NCBI GenBank assembly: GCA_947652115.1
Contig: OX393572.1
Span: 14,891,862-14,955,861 of the forward strand
From: Blastomussa wellsi
Lineage: Eukaryota > Cnidaria > Anthozoa > Scleractinia > Plerogyridae
Direction of reading: 5' to 3'
DNA length: 64,000 nucleotides
Shown here: positions 1 through 11,226 of the stretch, one piece after another
Layout of the letters: the number at the start of each line of letters is the position of its first letter
How positions within the stretch are numbered: the stretch's first letter is position 1
Position numbers and translations under genes: made by a program
The notes under the pieces: generated by a model
Told to the model about the DNA's origin: nothing
The model's database searches: none
The model's input: only the letters and a program-made list of their open reading frames with translations

Positions 1-2007
1 GAGTGTAGAGCCGAAATCGTTTTACCAGAAGGAAATCGCTTCCACAGCTTGCCGACCAGCGTTTTTCACAGCAATTTGCTGAGCCTCCTTGCTGTTCAAC
101 AGAGTGGTAACGGAAGCTATATTACTTGCGGGAATTGTAAAAGAAAGGGCCCTGATGTTTTTTATTGCTTTGATTGTGCAGAATTCATGTGCCCTGGCTG
201 TTTACACGCACATGAAGTCATGCGAGTATTCAGAGGACACGTAATCAAGGCAGTAAAAGAGTTTCAAGCTGATGATTTCGAAACCGTGTTGAAACGACAG
301 CCCTTCTGCACGGAACGGTATCACGAGCAAGAAGTCGCAAGATTTTTCTGTCTTCGTTGCCAATGTGCTGTCTGTCATATTTGTATCGCCATGAACCACC
401 CAAAACATGAAGTTATTTTGCTCGACGAAGCTGACAGCGAGAAAGGCAACATAAGAGCCGATGTCACAAGAATAAGAGAAAACGAGGAAGCGTTGAAAGA
501 TGTTGTTCGGAAATACGAGGAAACGACGGCAAAGCTGGAAAGAAATATCGCAACAGCTAAACGTGGGATCTCGCAGGCAGCCGAACAAATGATCGCAAAG
601 ATTCGAGAACGTGAGCGAGAAGCGATAACATCCCTCGAGACGACACGCGAGACGAGACTCGAGGGAATCAACTCAGCAATCGAGAAAGTGATGTTCCTTC
701 TAAAACAAATGAAGCAAGCGGTTGCATTTGCAGAAAATCTGATACAGAAAAGCTCAAGCTCTGATATTATGCAGAACAAGGAAACTTTGAAATGGAGATT
801 TGAAGAGCTTCGGGGAGTTGAAGTTCCAAAACATTGCATGACCTCATTTATTAAATTTACTGCGGCTTCTGTAGAGGGCTTGAGACTGGGAGTTATAGCA
901 TTTGACGGAGCAGATGCAGCTTTCTCCACGCTGGAAGGACTGGATCAAACTTTTCAGGCAGGAGTAGAAGCAGAATTGATATTATGCCCCAGAACACCCG
1001 AAGGCAACATTACAAACTGTCCTGAGCTTAAACAACAAATTGAAGTCATGATGAAATCCACAAAATACTTCACCAATGTAACTGTTAGGGAGGTTGAAAA
1101 TGGCAGATTCAAGGTTATGTTCACGCCTCAAGTACCAGGTGCTTGCAGCATTGACGTGAAGGTCAATGACAAGAGTATTCCAATTTGCCCTTTTGTTATG
1201 CAAGTAAAAGAACGGGAAATTGCTGTAGTTGATGAGTTGAACTTGAAACTATTCCCAGAGGATAAGCTTAAAGGGCCATATGGGATCGATGTAAATATGA
1301 AAGGAGAGATTGCCATAGCAGATAGAGATGGGCGCAGTATTTACATATTCGACAACCAAGGCAACTGTTTAACAAAAATTGGTAACCAACGCCGAAAAAA
1401 TCATGTGCAACTTAACCGCCCATGTGGCGTTACTTTCATAAGTGATAATGAGATTCTGATTGCAGATTCAAGAATATATCAAGTAGATGTCCAGACAGGG
1501 ACTTTATTGAAAAGCTTTAAAGTGACTGGCCCAATAGATGTTTGTTTGGATGAACAGCACCACATTGTTGTGACAGAAAGCAGCAGAAATAGAGTACATG
1601 TGATGTCACGCGAGGGTGACACTATTTCCACTCTTGGAGACAGTGGTACAGAGAAACTCAAGGATCCAACTTCTTGTGTTCCTTACAAAAATTTTTTTCT
1701 TGTTTCCGACGGAGGCAGTAACAGCATTAGAGTTTTTGATAACTCAGGAACTTTTTTGTACAAGTTTGGAAAAGAAGGGAATCAAGATGGACAATTTAAC
1801 CTACCAAGTGACATGCATCTAGACAGATCCAATAATCTTCTTGTATGTGACTATTACAATGACAGAGTTCAGCAATTTGCATTGGATGGTCGCTTCACAG
1901 GGAAAACAATCACACCTTTGCCAGGTCCTGATGGAATAGCAACAACACCAGATGGACGAATTCTTGTGATCAGCTCTGCAGCTAAGAAAGTACACATTTT
2001 GAAGTAG
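1..2007 (+). CDS. TRIM-NHL E3 ubiquitin ligase-like protein, 5' partial
   Basis: The frame is open from base 1, so the coding sequence begins upstream of the window; the TTG at 49 is not the true start. Residues before it (a Cys followed by EIVLPEG and a Leu-rich stretch) look like the end of a RING finger. Counting from 49, residues 27-66 form a Cys/His-rich B-box 1 and 85-127 a B-box 2. About 130-240 is a charged coiled coil, about 285-385 a filamin/ABP280-like immunoglobulin fold, and about 400-650 a set of NHL beta-propeller repeats with recurring GPYGI/RPCGV, IADR/VCDYYNDRVQ signatures. This RING-B-box-coiled coil-filamin-NHL order is that of TRIM2/TRIM3/TRIM71-class ligases, greatly expanded in cnidarians, which ubiquitinate substrates or bind RNA through NHL. 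There is no intron in the visible 2 kb and the stop is TAG at 2005-2007. The family is confident; orthology to a named TRIM is not. Confidence 0.93.
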   Translation, partial: ECRAEIVLPEGNRFHSLPTSVFHSNLLSLLAVQQSGNGSYITCGNCKRKGPDVFYCFDCAEFMCPGCLHAHEVMRVFRGHVIKAVKEFQADDFETVLKRQPFCTERYHEQEVARFFCLRCQCAVCHICIAMNHPKHEVILLDEADSEKGNIRADVTRIRENEEALKDVVRKYEETTAKLERNIATAKRGISQAAEQMIAKIREREREAITSLETTRETRLEGINSAIEKVMFLLKQMKQAVAFAENLIQKSSSSDIMQNKETLKWRFEELRGVEVPKHCMTSFIKFTAASVEGLRLGVIAFDGADAAFSTLEGLDQTFQAGVEAELILCPRTPEGNITNCPELKQQIEVMMKSTKYFTNVTVREVENGRFKVMFTPQVPGACSIDVKVNDKSIPICPFVMQVKEREIAVVDELNLKLFPEDKLKGPYGIDVNMKGEIAIADRDGRSIYIFDNQGNCLTKIGNQRRKNHVQLNRPCGVTFISDNEILIADSRIYQVDVQTGTLLKSFKVTGPIDVCLDEQHHIVVTESSRNRVHVMSREGDTISTLGDSGTEKLKDPTSCVPYKNFFLVSDGGSNSIRVFDNSGTFLYKFGKEGNQDGQFNLPSDMHLDRSNNLLVCDYYNDRVQQFALDGRFTGKTITPLPGPDGIATTPDGRILVISSAAKKVHILK

Positions 2008-2880
2008 ATATTTTAAACTGGCTAGTTTATAGTTCTTTGCAAAGTGTTCTCCATCAGAGTTATAGTGAGAATTTTGTTTTCTAACGATCTTGCTCCCAGT
2101 GTTCACAAAAAATGCATAAGCAAATTGTTGTATGTTTATGGGCAGGGGTGGGTCCAGAAAATTCAGGCGGAGGGGTCATGGTTTTCCCCAAAATACTGTA
2201 AGATGTTCCATAGGGGCCTCTGTACTTCAGTAGCTTGAAGAGATTGCTCAATGTCTTTCTTGGTAGCACTTACGTGTTTGAGAGAAATAAGCTCTGTTGG
2301 AGAGATTCTGCTTTAGGTGGCTTAAATTTCCTCAATCATAGGGTGCAGATAGCAACCTGTCCCAATATAGACCCTTGAGGGCACATACATGTAGTTATTG
2401 CCTAGCTAAATTTGACAAGTATCTCAAATGCTGGGTATGGAAATTTCAGACACCTCTCTTTTGGGAGTGATATTTTTCTTGTTGTTTTAAAACTTGTTAA
2501 AAAATTGCAAGATTCTTAAAGTGCTTGAAAGTCTTCAGAGGTCAGGTTGGAGAAGGCCACATTCAAACTTTCAAACTTTTACTATCCTTTATTTCTGTTG
2601 TCTGGCCTTCAAAGTAATTTACTGGTGATTGTAAATAATGCTATTGGCTGTTTATAAAACAGATAACAATATTATTCCTTTTACGTCAGGGGCGAGAGGT
2701 GAGAACAGGCACATTATTGGGTCATGTTGTTATTTTGTTCCTGTTTTAACAATGCATGTATATTTTTACAAATTTCATGTTTTTTAGATTTATATTTACA
2801 TGTACATGTTGCATGGAAGCTTGTGTAATAACTTGAACCTTTCTGCATTGACAATAAAATGCATATCATTTAGGACATTG
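2008..2880 (+). terminator. 3' UTR and poly(A) signal of the TRIM-NHL gene
   Basis: After the stop the sequence is AT-rich and closed in all frames. A canonical AATAAA lies at 2853-2858, about 850 bases past the stop, in a plausible position for the cleavage signal. An earlier cleavage site cannot be excluded. Confidence 0.5.
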
Positions 2881-2937
2881 ATCCATGGTGAGTACTCTAT
2901 CAGATTTAAGTTGGAAAACAAAGAACTTATTCTTACT

Positions 2938-4474
2938 ACCTGATTACCTGCTTAAATAGTGAATTACAGCCCAGGGCTGAAATTTCAGCCTGGGAGTAGA
3001 TACTAGGGGGAGGGTGCAGGGGGTGTGCCCCCGAGATACATACATACATACTTTATTTGTCATGTAGGTCAGTACAAGAAGGCAGCTAAAAAGCTGATGT
3101 GGACCTACAAATTTAAGTATTAATATCTACAACAATTCAAATAATAATGTTAACAAACTTAAGAATTATTTACAATGAGTAAGAAAGACTATAATACCAG
3201 TAAGATAATCAACAGTCAATAGACTAGCGTTAAAATAAATAAATAAATAAAAATAAAAAAATAACATTAATATATGTAATTCACAATGTCTTTGTTTATT
3301 CCCTGTAAACCATCAAATGTTATTTTATCTAAAATGTCAGATTTGGCTTTAAGAGCAGATTTAAAAGAAGAAACGTTCGGTTTGCTCTTTAAGTACATGG
3401 GTAAGTTTTTCCATAAAAGAGTCGCTTGATGAGAGAAGGAACATCGAAGGAAGTCACTTCTAGGACGTTGTACGTATAGTTTCAGATCGTCCCTGAGATT
3501 TCTTAACGGTGATCTTTTAGTAAATAGAGAGTTTATACCAGCCGGAGCTCTATTGTAAAATGCCTGATAACATATAGTTGCAATTCTCTTTTTGTAAATG
3601 TATGATAAGGACTTCCATTTTGTCTTTGCCAGGACTTCAGTGTTGAGAGTAGATTCCTTTATGTTAAAAATAAATCTCGCTGCTCTGATGTGAATGTCCT
3701 CCAGAGTCTGAAGTGACTTTGAAGATCCCCATAATGCAATTGAATACGTAATACTTGGAATGATACCTTTAAAATAAATTGACTCTAAGATGTGATTCTC
3801 GAGGCCTTTTAAATGCTTGAGTTTCTTCACTCTTGCAGAGAAACGTTTGCTTAAAGTTTTAACATGTTGCGACCAAGAAAGTTTATTGTCGATTTGAATC
3901 CCTAAACATGTAGCTTTAGAAACAAAAGACAACTCATTAGGCCCTAAACAAATTTTCTGTAAGGGTCCGATAAATTTTGATTTGGATAATAACATCAGTT
4001 CCGTTTTTGCAGGATGAATAGTCATGAAGTTATCCTTAGCCCATTTGTTTAAGTTGGCGATCGCTTTCTGAATGTTAAATGTTAGATGGCCTGTGACTAA
4101 CATGACTAGTGTTCTGCCTATGTCACCCATCAATTATGTCGTTCCATAGTGGTGCACCCCCTCCAAAGGAAAATCGTGGCTGGTCCCCTCAGGTTGAAAT
4201 TTCAGCTCCACTGAACCCTTCTCATGGCTACCATAATGTTGTTGTTGTTGTTTTGTTGAAAATGATATCACTATGCACGCCCAAGCTCACTCTTCAGCCT
4301 TGGCTGAAATTGTAATGCTAGTATATGAGATTTTCTCAGCGCTTCAGCCTGGGTTAAAAGTTCCAGCCTTTTATGTGAAACCGTGCTGGAAACTCCAGCC
4401 GTGGCTGAATTTCAGCCCAAGCTAAAACTCATGTAATTGTTCTAACTGGGCTGAAATTCACCATGTAATCAGCC
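2938..4474. mobile_element. Outer inverted-repeat element with nested insertions
   Basis: The left end (2938 onward, CTGATTAC...GTGAATTACAGCCC) and the reverse complement of the right end (about 4446-4474, CTGATTACATGGTGAATTTC) match as imperfect terminal inverted repeats. The inside is full of CAGCC/GGCTG half-palindromes. A second repeat (a GGATC/GGGTGTGCCCCC type, also seen near 39.3 kb) is nested at about 2990-4195, and a LINE is nested in that. It is a non-autonomous element by structure; the class is unknown. Confidence 0.45.
3041..4140 (-). mobile_element. 5'-truncated non-LTR retrotransposon (CR1/L2-like)
   Basis: On the minus strand, 4133-3267 is a 288-codon open frame matching the C-terminal half of a CR1/L2-type reverse transcriptase. 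It has the thumb motif LGIQIDNKLSW, followed by the usual tail in which an RAARFI block precedes TKWKSLSYIYKKRI and an LWKNLP block. The catalytic YADD region is missing or degenerate at the start, so the element is 5'-truncated, as usual for LINE copies. The 3' UTR follows to about 3041 and ends in a short (TATG)n tail (plus-strand TACATACATACATAC), typical of this clade. The body is open over 288 codons, so the copy is fairly young, but it cannot move by itself. Confidence 0.85.
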
Positions 4475-4479
4475 TTGAG

Positions 4480-5530
4480 AGCAAGTCACTGTACTAAAGG
4501 TTTTTGAAGCTCCTGTGGTTCCTGAGTTACATGTTCTACTCTGACTCATCACTAATTAATGTTTTCCAATAAGCCATTTCCGAGTTCCCTTTTGCCTCTG
4601 CTTTGAAATGAGCCTGAGTGCAAAACCATTGACATAAAAATGAGTTTGATTAGCAAGAAAATGAACTTGCAGGTTGAGCACATTTTCTTATGAATCATTT
4701 CACACTTTGACTCGTTTTGATACTGAGGAAAAAGAGAACTGGGAAATGGCCTATTCAGGTCTCAGTATTGTCATATTCCCCTTACTGACTACAATGCATT
4801 TCTCCTGATGTTAGTTCTGAGAATTTGGTGGTGCATCAAAACATTGTACCCTATGGTTTATGATTAGTGATTATTATCTCAACCAGCCTGGTAAACATTG
4901 TGGCAAAATGAACATACTCGTGTTCATGTAAGAGGACCTTAACTGTTGATTTATGAAATAATGGGTATTGAACAACAAACTTGTTGTCTGTTTCAAATGT
5001 CCATATCCACTGTCCAACGTGCCGTTTTTAAGTGGAAATTTAAATGGGGAGGAGGGTCATGCCAAACCTTTAATCTCCCTTATTCTTTCTATCTTTTTTT
5101 GTTTTCATTATAATAATGTTAACTGTGGTGTGGCAAATAAAATAAATAAATAAAATTTAAACATTCAAAACATTACTCGACCCTATTAATCACGAATTGT
5201 ACTCGATCGAGGTCGTCCGATTTCCTATGCTAAAACATCGTGTTGTAAATGTAAGATAAACATGTAATCACCCTCTCTTTTTCTTTTGAGGGAAGAGCAC
5301 ATAACAAAGGAAAAAATATGAAAATTAGTTGGAATTGATGAAAACTTAACTATAGCCTGAATTTCAGTCGTCTGTAATTACCTTATTACCATGTAATTAT
5401 CGCGACACGTTTATTTCGCGATTTTACCAACGTTACAAGTTTGGCTATTTCCTTAAGTATTTCCTGAAATACGATAAAACGACTTTACTCAGAAATATCA
5501 ACACCAACAAACGAAAGAAACTTATCAAAC
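4480..5530. other. Intergenic, no gene seen
   Basis: AT-rich sequence with short ORFs only. No splice-consistent exon, RNA gene or clear repeat boundary was recognised. Confidence 0.4.
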
Positions 5531-5539
5531 AACTTGAGG

Positions 5540-6085
5540 GGAGGGGGTTGTGATGTAAGCAAAGTGACTGTTGTGCGGAATCTGGGTGCGTCAGTCGACG
5601 ACCAACTTATTATGGCCGTGCGCATTACCAAAATATACAGTGCTGCTTTCTATCACTTGCACAACATTAGACGCATCAGCTTTCAATGGATGCAGCTGCG
5701 ACTCTTATCCATTCTTTTGTTAGCAGCCGAATCTGCTACTGTAATGGTTTGTTATATGGTGTGCCTAAGTACCAACTAGAGAAGTTACTGAGAGTTCAGA
5801 ACGCAACTGTCAGGGTTATCGTTAGGCAGGGCAAATCATTACGTAACTCCAGTATTCCATCAGCTGCATTGGCTATCTGCATCATTTCGTATAAATTTTA
5901 ATATTTTTCCTCTAACGTTTAAAGCTAATCATGGATTAGCACCGTCCTACATCAGTGATCTTGTTAAAATTAAGCCTTTAAACTCCAGATCTAGACTGCG
6001 ATCTAACAACGGAACACTGCTGTCTCGCCCGAATTTCCAAACTTTAACAACCCTGGGCGACCGTGCCTTTGTTGCTTTATTCTTT
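5540..6085 (+). pseudogene. Decayed CR1-like reverse transcriptase fragment
   Basis: Pieces of a LINE reverse-transcriptase C-terminus appear in order but in different frames. They include VRNLGASVDDQL, ITKIYSAAFYHLHNIRRI, SRICYCNGLLYGVPKYQLEK, a QLHWL-like region, a LAPSYISDLV block, LRSNNGTLLSRP and TLGDRAFV. Several frameshifts and small deletions separate them, so this is a dead 3' fragment of a family different from the 3.0-4.1 kb copy. Confidence 0.8.
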
Positions 6086-6409
6086 GATTGCAACTTCAAC
6101 CGGTTCAGCTGCTTCAACATTGACAACTAAAACTTCAACTCGAACTTCAACTAACCGTGCCTGAAGGCTCATCAACATTATAGGCAAATTGTAGACATGT
6201 TTGGATTAGAATTCTCGGTGACCTTGGATGAATCGGATACTACTGAGAAATACTTGAAAAAGCGAATACAAGCAGACGTAGAAGAAAAACCAACGACAAA
6301 AACTCAGAAGAACGAAAACTAAAAGAACTGGAAACGATAACAGGAACTTTCATTGAGGTTCAAGCCAAGATCAGCTAGATAGAATTCCCATTCTTACCCC
6401 TCCCCCCCT

Positions 6410-7848
6410 CCCCACAGGCTGCGGAGGTCCACATTTTTGTTGCCTAACGATGTAAAATACATCTACACATCTATGGCAGTTTTAGGCCACGGTGTTATAA
6501 TTTTCATTTGACTTTACTTTGAATTAAATTATTGTAATTTTCATTTGCTTTTACTTTCATTTGGTTTCATTTGACTTTACTTTGAATTAAATTACATTTT
6601 AGACAAACAGTTTTTTTTTATTTCATTTTACTTCTAGAATAAATTGTTTTTGAAAATGAAATAAAATAAAATAAAGCGAATGAAATCAAATAAAATAAAC
6701 TAAATAAGTAAAATGAAATATAATATAAAAGAAAAGACGAAAAAACACCGAAAATCCTTATGGCAGCTCTAGGCCACCATAGGTAGTCTCTGCGCCCAAA
6801 AATCCATTTGGAAGTTGAAAAGTTTGAGTAATATCCACGTTTTTAAGGTGGCCGAACACAGTTTTTAAAACCTGTGTTGCATTTGCCTTTTATTCTAAAA
6901 CCGTTGAACTCTAGGTCCCCAAAATTGGCAGGAGATAAGTTAAAAGGATAGACTTTCGAATTTTGATAGTTACGCTGACGGTTGCGCTGTTGCCATGGTA
7001 ACTTGACTGGATATAAACATCATTTTGAAATCGGGTTTTGCCTATTTGCGGAAAATTCAGTCGTTAGATTTTCTCTATCGTTTGCCTGAAACAAACTTGT
7101 CACAATACTCACATGCGGACACTATTCTAACGTTATTTTAACAGACCGAATTTTAGCTATCCGTCCTTGAATGATAACTCCATTATTTTCAATTTCCTCT
7201 GTCAAATTTCAGAAGTTTTGCAACAACTTTCTTTCTTGTTTCCTGAAGTATTTTCCTGCCAAATTTGGTGAAATTCCAACGAGCGGTTTTCGAGAAATAC
7301 GCGTATTTCGGAAAGATTGAACCTAAAGAGTTCAATCTCAATTTTTTTGACTAACTACGCGTGCGCTGCATTCAACTGGGTTCTTACGGTTCTTACGGTA
7401 CTCACGGTAACACTAAAACCTGCCAAATTTGACTTTTTCTGACATACCATTCTAACAAGACCTAAGTTTAGAACATACTATCATTTAAGAAAAAAAAAAG
7501 GCCTCATAAAAAACCACCTTGGAACAAAAACTCATCACTCTTTCGGCTCCATATTTGTTGTGTTATCCTTGTGCGCGCGCTGCCCCGCATCAGCACCAAC
7601 GTCTGCAGAGCGCGCGCGAAAACTGTGTTCAGCCACCTTAAGTTCGCTTTTGGGTGCCTGTTGTCCTATCATATTTCCTTCAAACGGCACTAAATGTAGT
7701 ATCAGACAACCTCCTTTTCTAAAGCTTTCTAAATTTTTTCGAGTGGGGGTAGGGGTAGGGCTGGCGCCTCCGGCGCTCGTTTTGTCCGTCTCCTCGTCGG
7801 ATCGCACCCCTCCCCCCGAAAACGAACCTGGCTACGGGCCTGTTCTAC
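6410..7848. mobile_element. Dispersed repeat, copy 1 (split by a TTAA element)
   Basis: It begins with an ACAGGCTGYGGAGRTCCAC-like block and ends with GGGCCTG near 7848. The same ordered blocks recur at 13561-13967, including AGTAATATCCRCG, a TCAGACAACC region and a GGCGCTCGT...GATCGCACCC end. Copy 1 is longer because a 791-bp element is inserted at 6847-7637. Confidence 0.6.
6847..7637. mobile_element. 791-bp TTAA-flanked inverted-repeat element (piggyBac-type MITE)
   Basis: Both ends carry the 19-bp inverted repeat GGTGGCYGAACACAGTTTT with one mismatch (C on the left, T on the right). A TTAA lies immediately outside each end, at 6843-6846 and 7638-7641. TTAA duplication is the hallmark of piggyBac-superfamily insertion. 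No transposase frame exists inside, so the element is non-autonomous. The related repeat at 13.56 kb lacks the insertion and shows the unoccupied junction near 13758-13766. Confidence 0.75.
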
Positions 7849-8754
7849 CGATGTCCAAACATTTTTATGCACACTGATATCCAATGAATTGCAACGAAGA
7901 ATGTTTGAGGTTTAAATTGCACTTAACTTGAGAACGTTTTTGTTCTGACTCTTAACCTGTAACTATGTTTTGACAAACAAGGCAACCAATCACAGAGGAC
8001 TGTTTATGCGTGCAGTGATGTACGAAAAGGTGATGTGAAGTACCCGCTAATGAGGTGCATGAGCAAATTGAGGTCTGTTTTCAAAATTTCTTTCTTTTCC
8101 CCGAAACTAGACTTAGATTTTGCTCGGCTGATAAACCAAAGTTTCATTTTCTCGGCTCATTTCTGGGAAGTCAGTTTGGATAACATCAAAGAAAGCCATT
8201 TTGTCACTGACTAGTGATTATAATTTTTTACACCCCATGCAAACAGTCCGGCATTCCAATCTAGAACTAACTCGTTTTGAGGTTTACGAGACTATTTCCG
8301 TTTGTTGGCTTAAAGAGAAAACAGATAAGAAAATAGCACTCAACTGTTAGCTACCCTGTCGGACTTTGAGCGAAACTGAGGGGACCCCTTGCGGTCTATC
8401 AATATCGTACATAGGTTTGGGATTTACTTCACTTCTTTTCCTTCCTAAGGAATATTTCTAGCCGTTAACTTATCTAAATTACTTCGTTTCTTTTTGTAGG
8501 AAAACGTAATTTTCTATATATTGCAGCTAACCTTTCACAGTCCATGGTGATGATTGGTGCTAAAGCCAGTAATGTAAGGTAAAGTCTGGGTTTATCTCGG
8601 TGTACAAACGTGACTCTTTTCTTTGTTTTTGATCTTTTGTTTTCTGTTTTATATTGTTTCTAGCTTCTTTGTTGTCTTGTTCGTTCTTTGTTTTACGTCA
8701 CTCGTGAGTTTCAAAGGTTTTTACACCGAAGATTAACCTAAAGTCTGCATACGA

Positions 8755-9245
8755 CCCTTGTGGCCCCTCAGGCCGGAGGTTATTTCGGTTTCTTTAGCTT
8801 GAAGCGACAGAGAGTATTTCTGCTCCCCTTGGATAGGATGCTAGTCCATCGCAGGGTTACCCCCAAGCAGTAAATTCACCAGTACCCATTTATACACCTG
8901 AGTGAAGAGAGGCACTGTGAGAGTAATGCGTCTCACCAACCCAATCTCCTACTAAGAATGTAGACAGTCTACACTGGGAAATAAGGGTAGTTAATGTATA
9001 TTGTCTACATTTATTGATGCGTAACCACACATTTAACATTGACTTTTCCTTTTTTCCTTTTCAAAATCCTAAAAAAATCTAAGTGTCCCGAGCCATTCCT
9101 GTATTTAGCCACTCGTCCCAATGTAGACTGTCTACAATCTCTAGCGGGGGATTGGGTTGGTCTTACCCAAGAACACAACGCAGTAACCCGGACCGTGCGA
9201 TCCGGAGTCCACCGCACTAACCGTTAGCCCACCGCGTCTCCTGAA
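8755..9245 (-). mobile_element. tRNA-derived SINE, interrupted
   Basis: On the minus strand the copy starts at about 9240 with a tRNA-like head (GGACTCCGGATC and a box-like GGTTAGTGC), then TTCTTGGGTAAGAC, ACTCTCACAGTGCC, a GTGTATAAATGGGTA block and CTGCGATGGACTAGCATCC. This block order recurs at 45.86-46.08 kb. It is a family of tRNA-derived SINEs that I recognise as common in cnidarian DNA. A 227-bp hairpin element interrupts this copy at 8935-9161. Confidence 0.65.
8935..9161. mobile_element. Foldback element with ~45-bp inverted ends, inside a SINE
   Basis: The left arm 8935-8979 and right arm 9116-9161 are near-perfect inverted repeats of about 45 bp. They run from CCAACCCAATC through the short palindrome TGTAGACAGTCTACA to TGGGA. 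The spacer of about 135 bp has no ORF. The arms interrupt the SINE between its AAGAC and GCATTACTC blocks. Confidence 0.65.
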
Positions 9246-9468
9246 GAAGTAAGTAGACACATTTAATTTAAAACACACACTCTAGAAAAACAGATCGCTT
9301 AATCAGAAAGATCTGGAACTCATAATGTTGACTTCAGTCACGGTGAAACAGTCTGTACTGAATGCTTATTTAATTTTTTTACTCAATCGGCTTCATTTGG
9401 CTTTTTTGCAAAGTAACTAAGGAGTTACAGTTTATATTAAAAACTAGTTAAAGCTGAAATCACTTACC

Positions 9469-9592
9469 AAAGTTCAACAAAATCTTCTTCCCGTTGATAC
9501 TGTTCCACGTGGAGCAACAGTCAACGCAAAACCTTCCAAATCGCTCAAATTCGCCATTTTGAGCCGCAGAAACGACAAAATACAACACCTGA
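9469..9592 (-). CDS. Possible internal coding exon, unknown product
   Basis: On the minus strand a pyrimidine-AG acceptor (TTACCTCAG, just above 9592) and a perfect donor (GTAAGTG, just below 9469) bracket an open frame of about 41 codons. The frame reads RFGRFCVDCCSTWNSINGKK near its middle. I do not recognise the domain. A decayed relative of its 3' half, with the donor changed from GGTAAGTG to GCAAGTC, lies at about 9770-9822. No partner exons were found, so this may be a repeat-borne or dead exon. Confidence 0.25.
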
Positions 9593-11006
9593 GGTAAGTT
9601 TGCGTTTATTTTATAGCCATTACTTGATATAAGTCTACGATATTAAGACTCATCAATATTCCCATACATTTCTCTATAATTAGAACATACAAACACACAC
9701 ACCGCTTGTATGGGTGCCCTGTGGCTAAAGGAGCAATATCATTATATGGAAAAAAACAAGTTAAACAGGAAATGACTTGCAAAACTGCACCAAATATTCT
9801 TCCCTTTGATACTGTTTGCAATCGATTAATATATTACCGTGCTGATGAACAAACATTTTATACCATGGCTGGCATCCAGTGAAATGAACAAGGAACATTT
9901 TTAGGTTTACTTACATGGAATTAAAAACGTTTTGCTTTAATTGCACTTGACCTGAGTACCTATTTGTTCTCTTTCATAACCTATAACTATGTTTTGACAA
10001 ACAATCAGATAACAAGGCAACGAGCCACTCAAGGTCGCTTTTAGCCGACCAAAATATACTCATCCATTTCGATTGATCCCTTCTTCAACCCAAAAATATT
10101 CCTGAATAACGACATGTAGAGAATTAAGGACAAACCAGGAGTTCAAACTGCATGCCCGTCTTTCAGGCTGCGTGGCTTGTTTTCCATGATTACCGCTTAG
10201 CAACCGAAAAATATCTTAAACCATGCACAACCCCATCCAACTTTTAGTGGTTGGACACCGGCCCGGGTGAATTTGACAGTCCGTAAATACGATATTCGCT
10301 ATAACGGTTCAAGAGAATAGCTTCACAGTTTTGTGAATGTGTTTGCCCTGTTAGGTTTTTCCCGCTATTGAAAACGGACACGATAATAAACACCCTAAAA
10401 CAATTAACAAAAGAATGGAGCTTCCGCGTTGCAAAACTTTGCTGTGTCATAACTTAAGGATATTATTCGGGAATCTGCAAACGGTGATGGTGATGCTGAT
10501 GATAATGGTGATGCAGATAACAATTTTTACAACGTAACCGCTATGTTGAACAGTCTGGGTAGATCCTTTCTTGTTCATATGAAAGAAGATAACCTCTTTG
10601 AAATTTGCTAAGAAAATACGAACACGTAACAATCATTGGCCCAATTCCAAATTTCTCAACACGAAACAGGTTTTAAGCTCTCGTTCTTTCCAAGAACACC
10701 CTGAAACTGTAAACTACAATCTTGGACAAAACTGTTTAGACTCTTCTACAAATTACCACCAATTTGGGTACTACAGCTGCTATTGTCCAACCCCCCCTCC
10801 CCCATTTCAATGTTGGCGATTTTCTTGTGTTGCCAGAGCAAAGCCGAGTGAATTGTAAATCACATGAGACAACATTGAGCAGGGGGAGAGGGGGATTAAA
10901 CATTTTTCACTCACTTGTGAGTCAAGGCATTCTCAAATAAAGTGCAATATTTGTTTGTCTCAACTAGTTTTGTCCAAGATTGTACCCTATTTTCAGCGGT
11001 GTCTCT

Positions 11007-11126
11007 CATGAACAGATTGAGTTTTCTTAGGCAAAGCGTGGAATCGTTGGAGTCTCATTCCTCTCAATGGCTACTGAGGCTCCAACGATTCCACGCTTCG
11101 TGTAAGACAACTCAATCTGTTCATGG
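11007..11126. repeat. 120-bp near-perfect hairpin
   Basis: The arms 11007-11057 and about 11076-11126 are inverted copies (about 45 of 51 positions match) around a loop of under 20 bases. Both ends carry CATGAACAGATTGAGTT and both cores GAAGCGTGGAATCGTTGGAG or a close variant. It is either a minimal foldback element or a small-RNA-like hairpin. Confidence 0.7.
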
Positions 11127-11226
11127 TTAGAAACGTCCCTCTCGGCCATCCCTTTTAGCCATCACCGATCAGCCTGATAATGTATATTATTTCACTACAC
11201 TTCACACGAAGAGTCGTTTGGCTCGT

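Noticed and set aside
375..929. 184-codon minus-strand ORF inside the TRIM gene.
   Set aside because: It is antisense to the coiled-coil/B-box frame and has no domain; the plus frame has clear RING/B-box/NHL signatures.
8501..8583. Possible plus-strand mini-exon between TATTGCAG and GTAAAG.
   Set aside because: Open for only about 17 codons, with no partner exons and no family; too weak to list.
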